DNA from: Aminobacter ciceronei
Lineage (GTDB): Bacteria; Pseudomonadota; Alphaproteobacteria; Rhizobiales; Rhizobiaceae
Direction of reading: 5' to 3'
DNA length: 64,000 nucleotides
Assembly: GCF_014138625.1 (NCBI RefSeq)
Contig: NZ_JACJHY010000020.1
Location: 1-64,000, forward strand
Under the pieces are notes generated by a model. That model saw only the letters and a program-made list of their open reading frames with translations. It was not told the origin of the DNA and searched no databases. The stretch's first letter is position 1, and each line of letters starts with the position of its first letter. Below, piece by piece: positions 47,638 to 57,103 of the stretch. The position numbers were made by a program, and so were the translations under genes.

Positions 47638-48039
47638 TCAGGCCGGCGCGGTGTACTGATCGTCAGTGACGTGCTCGAGCCAGTCGACGGCACGGCCGTC
47701 GAGTGCCTCCTGCAGCGCGATGTGGGTCATGGCCGTTGCCGCGGAGGCACCGTGCCAGTGCTTTTCGCCGGGCGCGAACCATACCACGTCGCCGGTTCTG
47801 ATCTCCTCGACCTTGCCGCCCCAGACCTGGGCCCAGCCGAGGCCTGAGGTGACGACCAGTGTCTGGCCGAGCGGATGGGTGTGCCAGGCCGTGCGCGCGC
47901 CCGGCTCGAAGGTGACGGTGACGGCGCGCAGCCGCGCCGGCGCCGGCGCCTCGATGACCGGATCCTGGCGCACCGCGCCGGTGAAATAGTCGGGCGAGGG
48001 CGTCGCCGAAGGCCGCGAACCGCTGCGTTTGATGTCCAT
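47638..48039 (-). CDS. Cupin domain-containing protein
   Basis: The 133-residue protein has the two cupin motifs [20 protein letters not shown] and [16 protein letters not shown], with three histidines and a Gln or Glu as likely metal ligands. It resembles small cupins found next to carboxymuconolactone decarboxylases, of uncertain function. It converges on the carboxypeptidase gene. Confidence 0.88.
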   Translation of the reverse strand: MDIKRSGSRPSATPSPDYFTGAVRQDPVIEAPAPARLRAVTVTFEPGARTAWHTHPLGQTLVVTSGLGWAQVWGGKVEEIRTGDVVWFAPGEKHWHGASAATAMTHIALQEALDGRAVDWLEHVTDDQYTAPA

Positions 48040-48084
48040 CTTTTTGTCTCCTGTGGTCTTGCCTGCCCGGCCTCTTCGGAGCGC

Positions 48085-48165
48085 GGAGCCTCATTTCCGT
48101 TGCTACGCTATTCCGGACGGAAAACCACTGCACGCTTTTCATGGAGTATTGTTCCAGCAAGCATT
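48085..48165. repeat. Dispersed repeat with ATTCCGGACGGAAAACC core, copy 2
   Basis: The 260-base gap between the cupin and YigZ genes contains a second copy of the repeat seen near 18343-18400, with ATTCCGGACGGAAAACC followed by CTGCACGCTTTTC. The following bases (about 48160-48200) carry GCGGACGGGATTAC and GCGGACGGGAATGC as a small direct duplication. No gene was found here. Confidence 0.7.
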
Positions 48166-48300
48166 GCGGACGGGATTACTCACGCATATTGCGGACGGGA
48201 ATGCCGCGTTGATGGACGTCGCCTCGCATCTCTCCGACAAGGTCAGGCAGCAGTCGTACCGTTTGGCCGCGGCAGTCGGCCCAGACCGATCGAAGCGGCC

Positions 48301-48888
48301 TCAGTCCGGTAGGGCGACGATCGCCCGCCCGCTGGTCAGGTCGGCGATCTTCCGCACGATCGTTTCGACGTCGGCCTCGGGCAGCGCCACCTTCAATTCG
48401 GCACCGGTCGCGGTGAAGGTCTCGGCAACGATGCGCACGCCCGACTGGGCCGCGAGCCTTGCCTGAACGATCGCCAGATCGGCGAAGCCGCAGGTGATTT
48501 TCGCTTCGACCGAGATGACGATCTCGGTCTTGGCGGCCGCCCGCAGGCAGGCGGCCGCAGTGCCGCCATAGGCTCGCACCAGCCCGCCGCTACCCAACAG
48601 GATGCCGCCGAACCAGCGCGTGACGACGACGGCGACATTGTCGAGGTGCTGACCGTCGAGCGCCGCAAGGATCGGTTTGCCGGCCGTGCCGCTCGGCTCG
48701 CCATCATCGCTGAAGCGATAGCTCTGGCCGATGCGCCAGGCCCAGCAATTGTGGTTGGCCCCGGCATCGGAATGGGCAGCAACAAACGCCTTCGCCGCCA
48801 CCTCGTCCGCCACCGGCCCAGCAGCAGCCAGGAAGCGGCTCTTCTTGATGTCCTGGGCGAAGGTTTCGGGTTGAGCGAGCGTGAACAT
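48301..48888 (-). CDS. YigZ/IMPACT family protein
   Basis: The 195-residue protein has the IMPACT/YigZ core: [41 protein letters not shown] and [26 protein letters not shown]. The fold is that of an RNA-binding or EF-G-like domain, and the role is thought to lie in translation or stress adaptation. It lies alone, 220 bases before a tRNA gene. Confidence 0.93.
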   Translation of the reverse strand: MFTLAQPETFAQDIKKSRFLAAAGPVADEVAAKAFVAAHSDAGANHNCWAWRIGQSYRFSDDGEPSGTAGKPILAALDGQHLDNVAVVVTRWFGGILLGSGGLVRAYGGTAAACLRAAAKTEIVISVEAKITCGFADLAIVQARLAAQSGVRIVAETFTATGAELKVALPEADVETIVRKIADLTSGRAIVALPD

Positions 48889-49111
48889 GTCTGGTGGCGT
48901 TAGACAATGCCGGGCGGGTGGCCGTCAATTGCGCCGTGCGAGCGGAATGGCACGTTAGGCTGTCCCAAGGCGGAGGCAGTGGTGATGCTGCGATTTGCAG
49001 GTGCCGGGCATAGCGATTTGCCACTACCCCCCGTTGCCGCCCGCCGCGGCATCGGTTATGAACGCGCGTCGTCCGGTGCGCCGGGCGTGGTTCGCGGCCT
49101 GCCGCGGACGA

Positions 49112-49188
<77 letters not shown>

Positions 49189-49605
49189 TTTTAAACATAA
49201 ATATCAGACAGTTAGTCGATGCCGATTTTAACGAGCGTCCTAGCGGCTTTTGCGCGGAAGCACTACGGAAGCACAAGAGACCGTACGAATTTCAACGCAC
49301 CCTCCTGTGGATAAATGCCAACGAAGTCTGCTCGACGATAGGGCGGCGACTGATGGCCGCCCATTTCGAGGCGAATAGGATGCATCGGCTCATGAGATTG
49401 ATGTGGTTGATGATGGTAGCGTTAGAGCGCTACTGCCTTTCTCTCCACTCGTCGCAGCGCCATTCTGACTTCGCTGCATGGGTTGAGCAAAGGGTTCCGG
49501 AGTCTATCCCGGAAGGGCCACAGTCACAGAGACGATGAGGGGAGACGGTCGGCACCACCGCCGCTCTCTCGGTGCTGATGAACCCGGACTTGGTCTAATC
49601 CTCCA
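49189..49605. other. Gap after tRNA-Arg with no supported gene
   Basis: This stretch begins AT-rich (TTTTAAACATAAATATC) and becomes mixed. A frame of 61 codons near 49353-49538 has no recognisable family features and no convincing ribosome-binding site. Composition differs from the flanking genes, and it may be debris at the edge of an inserted segment. No intact or clearly decayed integrase could be recognised. Confidence 0.5.
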
Positions 49606-50505
49606 TCAATTGCAGAAGCCGACGCTCGCGCTTACCTTGCGGATCATCTGCGCCACCTGAGGCAAGGCGCGCACGATCGCCCCCTTGTTCGTGCCGATGA
49701 AGACTTCCTGCAGGGGGAGAATCGTATGCGTTTTCAGAACCTGTATCATACCCAGCCGGATCTGCTCTTGAAGTAGGCGCGTTGGCAGAATGCTGATGCC
49801 GGTCCCCGATTCCACCAGCCTAAGGATGGTGCCGAGGCTGTTGCAAACATTTAGGCGCAGTCCGCCACCGGCCGTCGCGGCGAGCGCTCCGATGGTCAGC
49901 GAATGGAGGTTCGACGGTGCCGGCGTGGCGAAGATGCGTTGGCGCAGCAGCTCCCCATCCGAGACGGTTGTCTGCGGCAGCTGGAGCTTCTGGCTCGCGA
50001 TCCAGTCGACGCTCTGACGCCCGAGAAGCTCGAGCGCGACATTGTCGTGTGATGGAGGCGTCGAGAGCACTGCGATATCCAGCAGCCCTTCCGAGAGCTG
50101 GTCGGCCAACCTATGGCTGGTATCCACCGTGGCGGCGATGCGAGTGCCGGAAAAGCGGTTGTCGAGTTCGTCGAGCAGGGCGGGCAGGCAGACGGCGGCG
50201 AAGCTGTCGATGACGCCGACCCTGAGCGTCGGCAGGCCGGTGTTGCGGGTCTTGATGTTGGATTCAATGTCCCGCGCGATCGCGATCATCGATTCCGCAT
50301 AGTGCTTCAGAGCCTCGCCTTCGCTGGTGAGGAGGAGCTGGCGCTTCTGGCGCACGAACAGCGACACGCCGAGCTGCTCCTCCAGCTCGCGGATGCGGTA
50401 GGAGATCGTTGGCTGGGTGACGTTGAGCTTCTCCGCCGCCGCACTGAAGCTGCGCAACTGCGAAACCCAGTAGAAAGATTCAAGGGCGGAGAAGCTGAGG
50501 GTCAT
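49606..50505 (-). CDS. LysR family transcriptional regulator
   Basis: The 299-residue regulator has an N-terminal helix-turn-helix (FSALESFYWVSQLRSFSAAAEKLNVTQPTISYRIRELEEQLG, residues 5-46) and an effector domain with SGTGISILPTRLL. It is divergent from the HD-domain gene that opens the sugar-acid module, with a perfect T-N11-A palindrome in between. It is probably the activator or repressor of that module. Confidence 0.92.
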   Translation of the reverse strand: MTLSFSALESFYWVSQLRSFSAAAEKLNVTQPTISYRIRELEEQLGVSLFVRQKRQLLLTSEGEALKHYAESMIAIARDIESNIKTRNTGLPTLRVGVIDSFAAVCLPALLDELDNRFSGTRIAATVDTSHRLADQLSEGLLDIAVLSTPPSHDNVALELLGRQSVDWIASQKLQLPQTTVSDGELLRQRIFATPAPSNLHSLTIGALAATAGGGLRLNVCNSLGTILRLVESGTGISILPTRLLQEQIRLGMIQVLKTHTILPLQEVFIGTNKGAIVRALPQVAQMIRKVSASVGFCN

Positions 50506-50514
50506 CGCTCATGC

Positions 50515-50529
50515 ATAGAAGTTTTCTAT
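50515..50529. promoter_or_regulatory. ATAGAA-N3-TTCTAT palindrome, probable LysR operator
   Basis: ATAGAAGTTTTCTAT is a perfect inverted repeat with a T-N11-A core, ten bases upstream of the LysR start and about 84 bases before the divergent HD-domain gene. Position and form fit a LysR regulator site controlling both genes. Confidence 0.6.
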
Positions 50530-50612
50530 CGATGACGACAAATATCCCAATTAGATTTTGATTTCAACACCGCCTAGGCTCATCTCATCCACATCAGAAA
50601 CGCGGTGAGACA

Positions 50613-51245
50613 ATGTACAAGACCATTTCACGGGAGCACATTCTCGAGGACCTTCCGGAGATCGCGGACATCCGCTCCGACGAACTGAGGGAAAAGGTAG
50701 TGGACGCGTGGGTTTTCGCCCTGGAGCGCTCGTCCTTCGATCGGGTCATCGACATTCCGGGCGAGGGCAGCCCGAAAGTATTTGCGCTGAAGCGCGGCAC
50801 GCAGGACGCGCATCTGCGAGGCGTCACGCGCCTCGCGCTAGCGATCTACGACGAGTTCGACAAGACCTATCCCGAGGCCAAGGTCGACCGCGACATCATT
50901 CTCGCCGGCGGGCTCTGCCACGATATCGGCAAGACCTGGGAGTTCGATCCGATCAACCTGAGGCGCTGGCGCGAGCGCGGCGACCGCTACGGCGAACCGT
51001 CCTTCCGCCATTCCGCATATGGCACCCATGTCTGCTTGTCGGTCGGCCTGCCGGAAGAAATCGGCCATATCTGCATGGGGCACTCGCTCGAAGGCGCGCA
51101 TATCGGCCATAGCACGGAATGCTACATCATCCGTCAGGCCGATCATGCCTGGTGGCATGTCGCGGCGGCTCTCGATCTCTGCCATCCGGAAACGATCGGT
51201 TTCGCCGGCCCGAACTTGCGGGTCCGACCGATCGGCATGCAGTAG
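50613..51245 (+). CDS. HD-domain protein, first gene of the sugar-acid module
   Basis: The 210-residue protein has the HD metal-site residues H67, H103-D104 (GGLCHDIGKTWEF), H133 (FRHSAYGTH), H157 (MGHSLEGAH) and D177 (RQADHAWW). This H-HD-H-H-D pattern resembles dinuclear-metal HD proteins, which include phosphohydrolases and the PhnZ/MIOX-type diiron oxygenases; simple HD phosphatases have fewer histidines. It is upstream of an importer and of idonate/gluconate-type enzymes. It may act on the imported substrate or a phosphorylated intermediate, but the reaction is unknown. Confidence 0.82.
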   Translation: MYKTISREHILEDLPEIADIRSDELREKVVDAWVFALERSSFDRVIDIPGEGSPKVFALKRGTQDAHLRGVTRLALAIYDEFDKTYPEAKVDRDIILAGGLCHDIGKTWEFDPINLRRWRERGDRYGEPSFRHSAYGTHVCLSVGLPEEIGHICMGHSLEGAHIGHSTECYIIRQADHAWWHVAAALDLCHPETIGFAGPNLRVRPIGMQ

Positions 51246-51288
51246 GAAGCCGAAAAGGAACCGCCCGAGGGGAAAGCCGAGGTTTGAG

Positions 51289-51975
51289 ATGGACTACACG
51301 TTCCAGTTCGGCCCATTGCTGAACTACCTGCCGCAAATCGTCAGCGGGCTGTGGCTGACGGTCGGCCTGTCCTTCGTCGGCATATTCGGCGGCATCGCGC
51401 TCGGGATTTTCTGCGCGGTGATGTCGACCTCGTCCTCGCCGTTTCCGCGCTTCCTCGTTCGCCTCTATGTCGAGGTGGTGCGCAACACGCCGCTGCTGGT
51501 GCAGATCTTCGTCATCTTCTTCGGATTGCCGAACATCGGGGTTCGGCTGACGCCGCTCACCTCCGTCTTCATTGCCCTGGTGCTGAACAATGGCGGTTAT
51601 GTCGCGGAGATCGTGCGCGGCGGCATCGAGGCCACCCACCGCAGCCAGGTGGAGGCGGGGGAAAGCCTCGGCCTCACCTATTTCCAGACGCTGCGCTTCG
51701 TGATCCTGCCACCTGCACTGGAAAAGGTATTCACGCCGGTCGTCTCGCAATGCGTGCTCCTGATGCTGTCGACCAGCCTCGTCTCGGTGATCGGCGTCGA
51801 GGACCTGACGGGGGCCGCGATGATCGCAAGCTCTGAGACGTTCCGTACGATGGAAATCTACCTGGTCGTCGCCGTGGTCTATGTCGCCCTAAATTTCGCC
51901 TTCCGCGCCGTGCTGAACCTTGCCGGCCTCATGGTCTTCACGCGGCTCCGCCGCCGCCTGCTCGGGAGGGCATGA
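51289..51975 (+). CDS. Polar amino acid-type ABC transporter permease
   Basis: The 228-residue HisMQ/GlnP-type permease has the RNTPLLVQIFVIFFGLP segment and the EAA loop GESLGLTYFQTLRFVILPPALEKV. The ATG at 51289 is 43 bases after the HD-domain gene; the longer upstream frame is a shadow of that gene. It is one of two permeases, with the second starting one base after its stop. Confidence 0.92.
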   Translation: MDYTFQFGPLLNYLPQIVSGLWLTVGLSFVGIFGGIALGIFCAVMSTSSSPFPRFLVRLYVEVVRNTPLLVQIFVIFFGLPNIGVRLTPLTSVFIALVLNNGGYVAEIVRGGIEATHRSQVEAGESLGLTYFQTLRFVILPPALEKVFTPVVSQCVLLMLSTSLVSVIGVEDLTGAAMIASSETFRTMEIYLVVAVVYVALNFAFRAVLNLAGLMVFTRLRRRLLGRA

Positions 51976-51976
51976 G

Positions 51977-52633
51977 ATGCGCACGTTCGGCTCCCCCGAA
52001 TTCCTCTTCATTGTCTATGCACTGCGCTGGACGCTGTCGCTGACCGTCCTCGCCTTCGTCGGCGGCGGCATCATGGGCATCGTGCTGGCGCTGCTGCGCA
52101 TCGCTCGCAGCCGGACGTTGCGCACGATCACGAGCTTCTACATGCAGGTGATCCAGGGCCTGCCGCTGCTGGTGTTGCTGTTCCTGTGCTACTATGCGCC
52201 GTCGCTTTTCGGCATCGAGATCGCGGCGCTGACGGCGGCGGCCATTGCGCTCACCATCAATTCCAGTGCCTTCCTCGGCGCCATTTGGGAAAGCGCGCTG
52301 AGGGCTATCCCCAAGGCGCAGTGGGAAAGCGCCGATGCGCTGGCGCTGACGCCCTACAAGACGCTGCGCTTCGTCATCGCGCCCCAGGCGATCCGTCTCG
52401 CCCTGCCGTCCACCGTCGGCTTCCTGGTGCAGATCATCAAGCAGACGTCGCTCGCTTCGATCATCGGCTTCATCGAGATCACCCGCGCCGGGCAGCTCGT
52501 CAGCAATGCCACATTCGAACCGCTCAAAGCCTTTTTGAGCGTCGCCGCCCTCTATTTTGCCGTCTGCTTCCCGCTCACCCAGTTCAGCCTCTGGCTTGAG
52601 CGGCGTACGGCCCGCCGGGGCGCGGGAACCTGA
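51977..52633 (+). CDS. Polar amino acid-type ABC transporter permease, second subunit
   Basis: The 218-residue permease has the IQGLPLLVLLFLCYYAPSLFG segment and the EAA loop ADALALTPYKTLRFVIAPQAIRLALP. It pairs with the preceding gene product. The start lies immediately after the preceding stop (TGAGATG). Confidence 0.92.
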   Translation: MRTFGSPEFLFIVYALRWTLSLTVLAFVGGGIMGIVLALLRIARSRTLRTITSFYMQVIQGLPLLVLLFLCYYAPSLFGIEIAALTAAAIALTINSSAFLGAIWESALRAIPKAQWESADALALTPYKTLRFVIAPQAIRLALPSTVGFLVQIIKQTSLASIIGFIEITRAGQLVSNATFEPLKAFLSVAALYFAVCFPLTQFSLWLERRTARRGAGT

Positions 52634-52695
52634 TCACCCAACGGCCCGCAGAAGGCTGTCCTACCAACCGGAACTCTAGAACTGTGAGGATGACC

Positions 52696-53487
52696 ATGCG
52701 CCTGAAATCCCTTCTCCTGCCCCTCGTCGGGCTTCTTGCACTCACCGTCGGCGCCGCAACGGCGTCGGCTTCCTCCCTCGACGACATCATCGCCCGCAAG
52801 AAGGTCCTGATCGGTGTCGACCTGTCCGTCCCGCCCTTCGGCATCACCAATGAGGAGATGCAGCCGGACGGGCTGGATGTCGACGTCGCCGAGCTTCTGG
52901 CGAAGGACCTAGGCGTCGAGCTGGAACTGGTGCCCGTCACCGGCCAGAGCCGCATCCCGTCGCTTCAGACGGGCAAGGTCGATTTCGTCGTCGCGAGCTT
53001 CGGCATTTATGCCGAGCGCGCGCTGTCGGTCGCCTTCTCCAATCCCTATGGCGGCCACAAGTCGGTGATCATCGCGCCGAAGGGAACAGTGATCAAAAGC
53101 CTCGCCGACCTTGCAGGCAAGCGCGTCGGCGTCCCGCGAGGCACGGCACACGAAAAGATCCTTTCCGCTGCCAAGATCGAGGGCATGGAACTGGTGCGCT
53201 TCGACGACGACAGCACGACGTTGAACGCGCTCGTCTCCGGCCAGGTCGATGCCATCGGCACGGTGAACTACATCGCGGCGCAGCTTCAGGAACGCTATCC
53301 CGATAGCGGCTTCGAGGAGAAGACGACCTATCTCCAGAGCTTCTACGGGGTTGGCCTGCGCCGCAACGATCCCGACCTTCTGCACTGGGTGAACACAGTG
53401 CTCTTCGTCCACAAGCAGAGCGGCGAACTCTCCGCGATCTACGAGAAGTGGATGAAGACCCCGATCCCGGAACTGCCGTCGTTCTGA
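52696..53487 (+). CDS. ABC transporter substrate-binding protein, family 3
   Basis: The 263-residue receptor has a signal peptide ending TASASSLDD and the family 3 motifs [63 protein letters not shown] and [14 protein letters not shown]. The ATG at 52696 is chosen because GAGGA precedes it at five bases, while the earlier codons do not fit. In this module the ligand is probably an acidic sugar or related compound and not an amino acid (inference). Confidence 0.9.
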   Translation: MRLKSLLLPLVGLLALTVGAATASASSLDDIIARKKVLIGVDLSVPPFGITNEEMQPDGLDVDVAELLAKDLGVELELVPVTGQSRIPSLQTGKVDFVVASFGIYAERALSVAFSNPYGGHKSVIIAPKGTVIKSLADLAGKRVGVPRGTAHEKILSAAKIEGMELVRFDDDSTTLNALVSGQVDAIGTVNYIAAQLQERYPDSGFEEKTTYLQSFYGVGLRRNDPDLLHWVNTVLFVHKQSGELSAIYEKWMKTPIPELPSF

Positions 53488-53502
53488 TCCCAAAACAGCC
53501 AA

Positions 53503-53523
53503 GGGGCGCCCCTTTGGCGCCCC
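53503..53523 (+). other. GC-rich hairpin after the binding-protein gene
   Basis: GGGGCGCC and GGCGCCCC form an eight-base-pair stem with a five-base CCTTT loop just after the binding-protein stop. No T-run follows. Such hairpins often stabilise the upstream transcript so that the receptor is made in excess. Confidence 0.6.
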
Positions 53524-53546
53524 GACCACTGATCGAGAGGTCTATC

Positions 53547-54278
53547 ATGTCCGTTGTCGTCGCAAAGAATATCCGCAAGAGTTTTGGCGCGCTGGAAGTG
53601 CTGAAGGGCGTGTCGCTGACCGTCGAAGGCGGCGAAGTCGTCGCCCTGATCGGCCGCAGCGGTTCCGGCAAGAGCACCTTCCTGCGCTGCCTGAACGGCC
53701 TCGAAAGCGTCGATTCAGGCGAGATCGAGGTGGCCGGCCACGGCATGTCGCGTAAGCCCGCCGAACTTCGCCAGCTCCGGCGCGACGTCGGCATCGTCTT
53801 CCAGAGCTACAACCTCTTCCCGCACTTGACTGCCGGCGAGAACATCATGCTCGCCCCGGTCCAGGTGAAGTGCATGGGCAAGGACGCCGCGCGCGCGGAG
53901 GCCAAGCGCTGCCTCGCGCTCGTCGGGCTCGGCGACCGCTTCGAGGCCTATCCGGACATGCTCTCGGGCGGCCAGCAGCAGCGCGTCGCCATCGCCCGCT
54001 CGCTGGCCATGCAGCCGAAGGTGATGCTGTTCGATGAAGTCACGTCGGCGCTTGACCCGGAACTCACCGGGGAGGTGCTCGCCGTCATCGAAAACCTCGC
54101 GCGTGACGGCATGACTATGCTCCTCGTGACGCACGAAATGGGCTTCGCCCGGCGCGTCGCCAACCGGACGATCTTCATGAAGGACGGCGTCATCCACGAG
54201 GAAGGTCCCTCCGCCGAATTCTTCTCCGCGCCGAAGACGCCGGAACTTCAGGCCTTTCTGCGTTCGGAAGTAGGCTGA
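53547..54278 (+). CDS. Polar amino acid-type ABC transporter ATP-binding protein
   Basis: The 243-residue ATPase has Walker [16 protein letters not shown]-loop [14 protein letters not shown], signature [17 protein letters not shown], Walker [16 protein letters not shown] and [14 protein letters not shown]. It completes the importer. The ATG at 53547 is preferred over upstream positions in frame because GAGAGG precedes it and the family starts here. Confidence 0.94.
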   Translation: MSVVVAKNIRKSFGALEVLKGVSLTVEGGEVVALIGRSGSGKSTFLRCLNGLESVDSGEIEVAGHGMSRKPAELRQLRRDVGIVFQSYNLFPHLTAGENIMLAPVQVKCMGKDAARAEAKRCLALVGLGDRFEAYPDMLSGGQQQRVAIARSLAMQPKVMLFDEVTSALDPELTGEVLAVIENLARDGMTMLLVTHEMGFARRVANRTIFMKDGVIHEEGPSAEFFSAPKTPELQAFLRSEVG

Positions 54279-54347
54279 GCCCGCGCAGCCGTTCGTCCAC
54301 CCATTGTCTTACATAATCGGCAGAAACGCTCTGCCGGAGGAGTCCCC

Positions 54348-55295
54348 ATGCCTAAGATCGAGGTATTACAGGTTGGCCCGTACCCTGAGTGGGACGAGGA
54401 GCGCCTGAACGCAGCCTTCACCATGCACCGCTATTTCGAGGCGGCCGACAAGGAGGCCTTCCTCGCGACGCACGGCCAAAACATCCGCGGCATCGCCACG
54501 CGTGGTGAGCTCGGTGCCAACCGTGCGATGATCGAAGCGCTGCCGAAGCTGGAAGTGATCTCCGTCTACGGCGTCGGCTATGACGCGGTGGACCTTGCCG
54601 CGGCGCGCGAGCGCGGCATCCGCGTCACCAACACGCCTGATGTGCTTACCAAGGACGTCGCCGACCTCGGGATTGCGATGATGCTCGCGCAGGCGCGCGG
54701 CGTAATAGGCGGCGAGACATGGGTCAAGAGCGGCGACTGGGCGAAGAAGGGTCTCTATCCGCTGAAGAGCCGTGTGCATGGCAAGCGCGCCGGCGTACTC
54801 GGCCTCGGCCGAATTGGCTACGAGGTGGCCAAGCGCCTCGCCGGCTTCGACATGGACATCGCCTACAGCGATATGGGGCCGAAGGATTTTGCCAGGGACT
54901 GGACCTTTGTCGCCGATCCGGTCGAACTTGCCGCACGCTCCGACTTCCTGTTCGTCACGCTCGCAGCGTCGGCCGAGACCCGTCATATCGTCGGCAGGAA
55001 GGTTATCGAAGCGCTCGGCCAAGAGGGCATGCTGATCAATATTTCCCGGGCCTCCAACATCGACGAGGAAGCGCTGCTCGACGCACTGGAGACGAAGGCG
55101 CTCGGTTCCGCCGCGCTCGATGTCTTCGACGGCGAGCCGAACCTCAACCCACGTTTTCTCGCCCTCGACAACGTGCTGCTCCAGCCGCACATGGCGTCGG
55201 GCACGATGGAGACCCGCAAAGCGATGGGCCAGCTCGTCTTCGACAACTTATCGGCCAATTTCGACGGCCGGCCGCTGCCGACCCCGGTTCTGTGA
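54348..55295 (+). CDS. D-isomer-specific 2-hydroxyacid dehydrogenase
   Basis: The 315-residue enzyme has the NAD(P)-binding site VLGLGRIGYEVAKRLAGFDM at about 147-166 and catalytic features in LINISRASNIDEEALLDALE and LQPHMASGTMETRKAMG (histidine). It resembles hydroxypyruvate/glyoxylate and 2-ketogluconate reductases. Within this operon it may reduce a 2-keto-sugar acid to a 2-hydroxyacid that the idonate-type dehydrogenase then oxidises at C5. Confidence 0.9.
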   Translation: MPKIEVLQVGPYPEWDEERLNAAFTMHRYFEAADKEAFLATHGQNIRGIATRGELGANRAMIEALPKLEVISVYGVGYDAVDLAAARERGIRVTNTPDVLTKDVADLGIAMMLAQARGVIGGETWVKSGDWAKKGLYPLKSRVHGKRAGVLGLGRIGYEVAKRLAGFDMDIAYSDMGPKDFARDWTFVADPVELAARSDFLFVTLAASAETRHIVGRKVIEALGQEGMLINISRASNIDEEALLDALETKALGSAALDVFDGEPNLNPRFLALDNVLLQPHMASGTMETRKAMGQLVFDNLSANFDGRPLPTPVL

Positions 55296-55305
55296 GGGCG
55301 ACCCG

Positions 55306-56337
55306 ATGAAAGCCATCGTCATCCACGCAGCAAAAGACCTGCGCCTCGAGGACAGCGCCGTCGAGGCGCCCGGTCCCGGCCAGGTGGAGATCCGCCTTGC
55401 GACGGGCGGCATCTGCGGTTCGGACCTGCATTACTACAACCACGGCGGTTTCGGTGCGGTGCGGCTGAAGGAGCCGATGATCCTCGGCCACGAGGTCTCC
55501 GGCCACGTCGCATCCCTGGGTGAAGGCGTGTCCGGGCTGGCCGTCGGCGATCTCGTCGCCGTCTCGCCCTCGCGGCCCTGCGGCGCCTGTGACTACTGCC
55601 TGAAGGGCCTGCCGAACCATTGCTTCAACATGCGCTTCTACGGATCGGCCATGCCATTCCCGCACATCCAGGGCGCCTTCCGTGAACGCCTTGTCGCCAA
55701 GGCCGCCCAGTGCGTGAAGGCGGACGGGCTTTCGGCCTGCGAAGCCGCCATGGCCGAACCGCTCGCCGTGACGCTGCACGCCACGCGCCGGGCCGGCGAG
55801 ATGCTTGGCAAGCGCGTGCTCGTCACCGGCTGCGGGCCGATCGGCACGCTGTCGATCCTCGCCGCACGGCGGGCCGGCGCAGCCGAGATCGTCGCCGCCG
55901 ACCTGTCCGAACGGGCGCTCGGCTTTGCTCGCGCCGTCGGCGCGGACCGCACGATCAACCTCTCGGAAGACCGCGACGGCCTCGTTCCGTTCAGCGCGAA
56001 TAAGGGATACTTCGATGTCCTCTACGAATGCTCAGGCGCCCAGCCCGCACTCGTCGCCGGGATCCAGGCGTTGCGCCCGCGCGGCGACATCGTCCAGCTC
56101 GGGCTTGGCGGCGAGATGAGCCTTCCCATGATGGCGATCACTGCCAAGGAACTGGACCTGCGCGGTTCCTTCCGCTTCCATGAGGAATTCGCGATTGCGG
56201 TGAAACTGATGCAGGGCGGCTTCATCGACGTGAAGCCGCTGATCACCCATACGCTGCCGCTCGCCGATGCGCTCCAGGCCTTCGAGATCGCCTCGGACAA
56301 GAGCCAGTCGATGAAGACGCAGATCGCATTCTCTTGA
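55306..56337 (+). CDS. idnD: L-idonate 5-dehydrogenase
   Basis: The 343-residue zinc-dependent medium-chain dehydrogenase has the catalytic zinc ligands in GGICGSDLHYYNHGGFG and GHEVSGHV, the structural zinc cysteines in PCGACDYCLKGLPNHC and an NAD-binding VTGCGPIGTLSILAARRAG. The length equals that of E. coli IdnD. It oxidises L-idonate to 5-keto-D-gluconate. The neighbours encode gluconate 5-dehydrogenase and gluconokinase, completing the known idonate route. Confidence 0.88.
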   Translation: MKAIVIHAAKDLRLEDSAVEAPGPGQVEIRLATGGICGSDLHYYNHGGFGAVRLKEPMILGHEVSGHVASLGEGVSGLAVGDLVAVSPSRPCGACDYCLKGLPNHCFNMRFYGSAMPFPHIQGAFRERLVAKAAQCVKADGLSACEAAMAEPLAVTLHATRRAGEMLGKRVLVTGCGPIGTLSILAARRAGAAEIVAADLSERALGFARAVGADRTINLSEDRDGLVPFSANKGYFDVLYECSGAQPALVAGIQALRPRGDIVQLGLGGEMSLPMMAITAKELDLRGSFRFHEEFAIAVKLMQGGFIDVKPLITHTLPLADALQAFEIASDKSQSMKTQIAFS

Positions 56338-56347
56338 GGACAAGCCC

Positions 56348-57103
56348 ATGAGCACGCAACTTTTCGACCTGACGGGCAAGCGCGCCCTTGTTACTGGCTC
56401 CTCGCAGGGCATCGGCTATGCGCTGGCTAAGGGCCTTGCCGAGGCCGGCGCCGAGATCGTCCTCAACGGCCGCGACACAGCCAAGCTGAAGGCGGCCGCC
56501 GATAGTCTCGGCGCAAAGCACACGCTCGCCTTCGACGCCACCGACCATGAGGCCGTGCGCAAGACGATCGACGCCTTCGAGGCGGAAGTCGGGGCCATCG
56601 ACATCCTCGTCAACAATGCCGGCATGCAGCACCGCACGCCGCTGGAGGATTTTCCGGCCGACGCGTTCGAGCGCCTGCTGAAGACCAATATCTCGACGGT
56701 CTTCAATGTTGGCCAGGCCGTCGCGCGCCACATGATCGCGCGCGGTGCAGGCAAGATCATCAACATGGCCAGCGTCCAGACCGCACTCGCCCGCCCGGGC
56801 ATCGCGCCCTATACCGCCACCAAGGGCGCCGTCGGCAACCTCACCAAGGGCATGGCGACGGACTGGGCCAAGCATGGCCTGCAATGCAACGCGATTGCGC
56901 CCGGTTATTTCGACACGCCGCTCAACGCCGCGCTCGTCGCCGACGCCAACTTCTCCGAATGGCTGGAGAAGCGCACGCCAGCCGGCCGCTGGGGCAAGGT
57001 GGAGGAACTGGTCGGCGCCTGTATCTTCCTCTCTTGCGATGCTTCCTCCTTTGTGAACGGACACACGCTCTATGTCGACGGCGGCATCACGTCCTCGCTC
57101 TGA
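56348..57103 (+). CDS. SDR family oxidoreductase, gluconate 5-dehydrogenase-like
   Basis: The 251-residue short-chain dehydrogenase has the cofactor motif TGSSQGIGYALAKGLAEAG, NNAGMQHRTP and the catalytic S-Y-K set in NMASVQTALARPGIAPYTATKGAV. It resembles IdnO, which reduces 5-ketogluconate to D-gluconate. The gluconokinase start lies inside its last 32 bases. Confidence 0.9.
   Translation: MSTQLFDLTGKRALVTGSSQGIGYALAKGLAEAGAEIVLNGRDTAKLKAAADSLGAKHTLAFDATDHEAVRKTIDAFEAEVGAIDILVNNAGMQHRTPLEDFPADAFERLLKTNISTVFNVGQAVARHMIARGAGKIINMASVQTALARPGIAPYTATKGAVGNLTKGMATDWAKHGLQCNAIAPGYFDTPLNAALVADANFSEWLEKRTPAGRWGKVEELVGACIFLSCDASSFVNGHTLYVDGGITSSL

Noticed and set aside
49353-49538. A 61-codon frame after the tRNA gene
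   Set aside because: There is no ribosome-binding site, no recognisable family and no conserved context, so it is described only as part of the gap.
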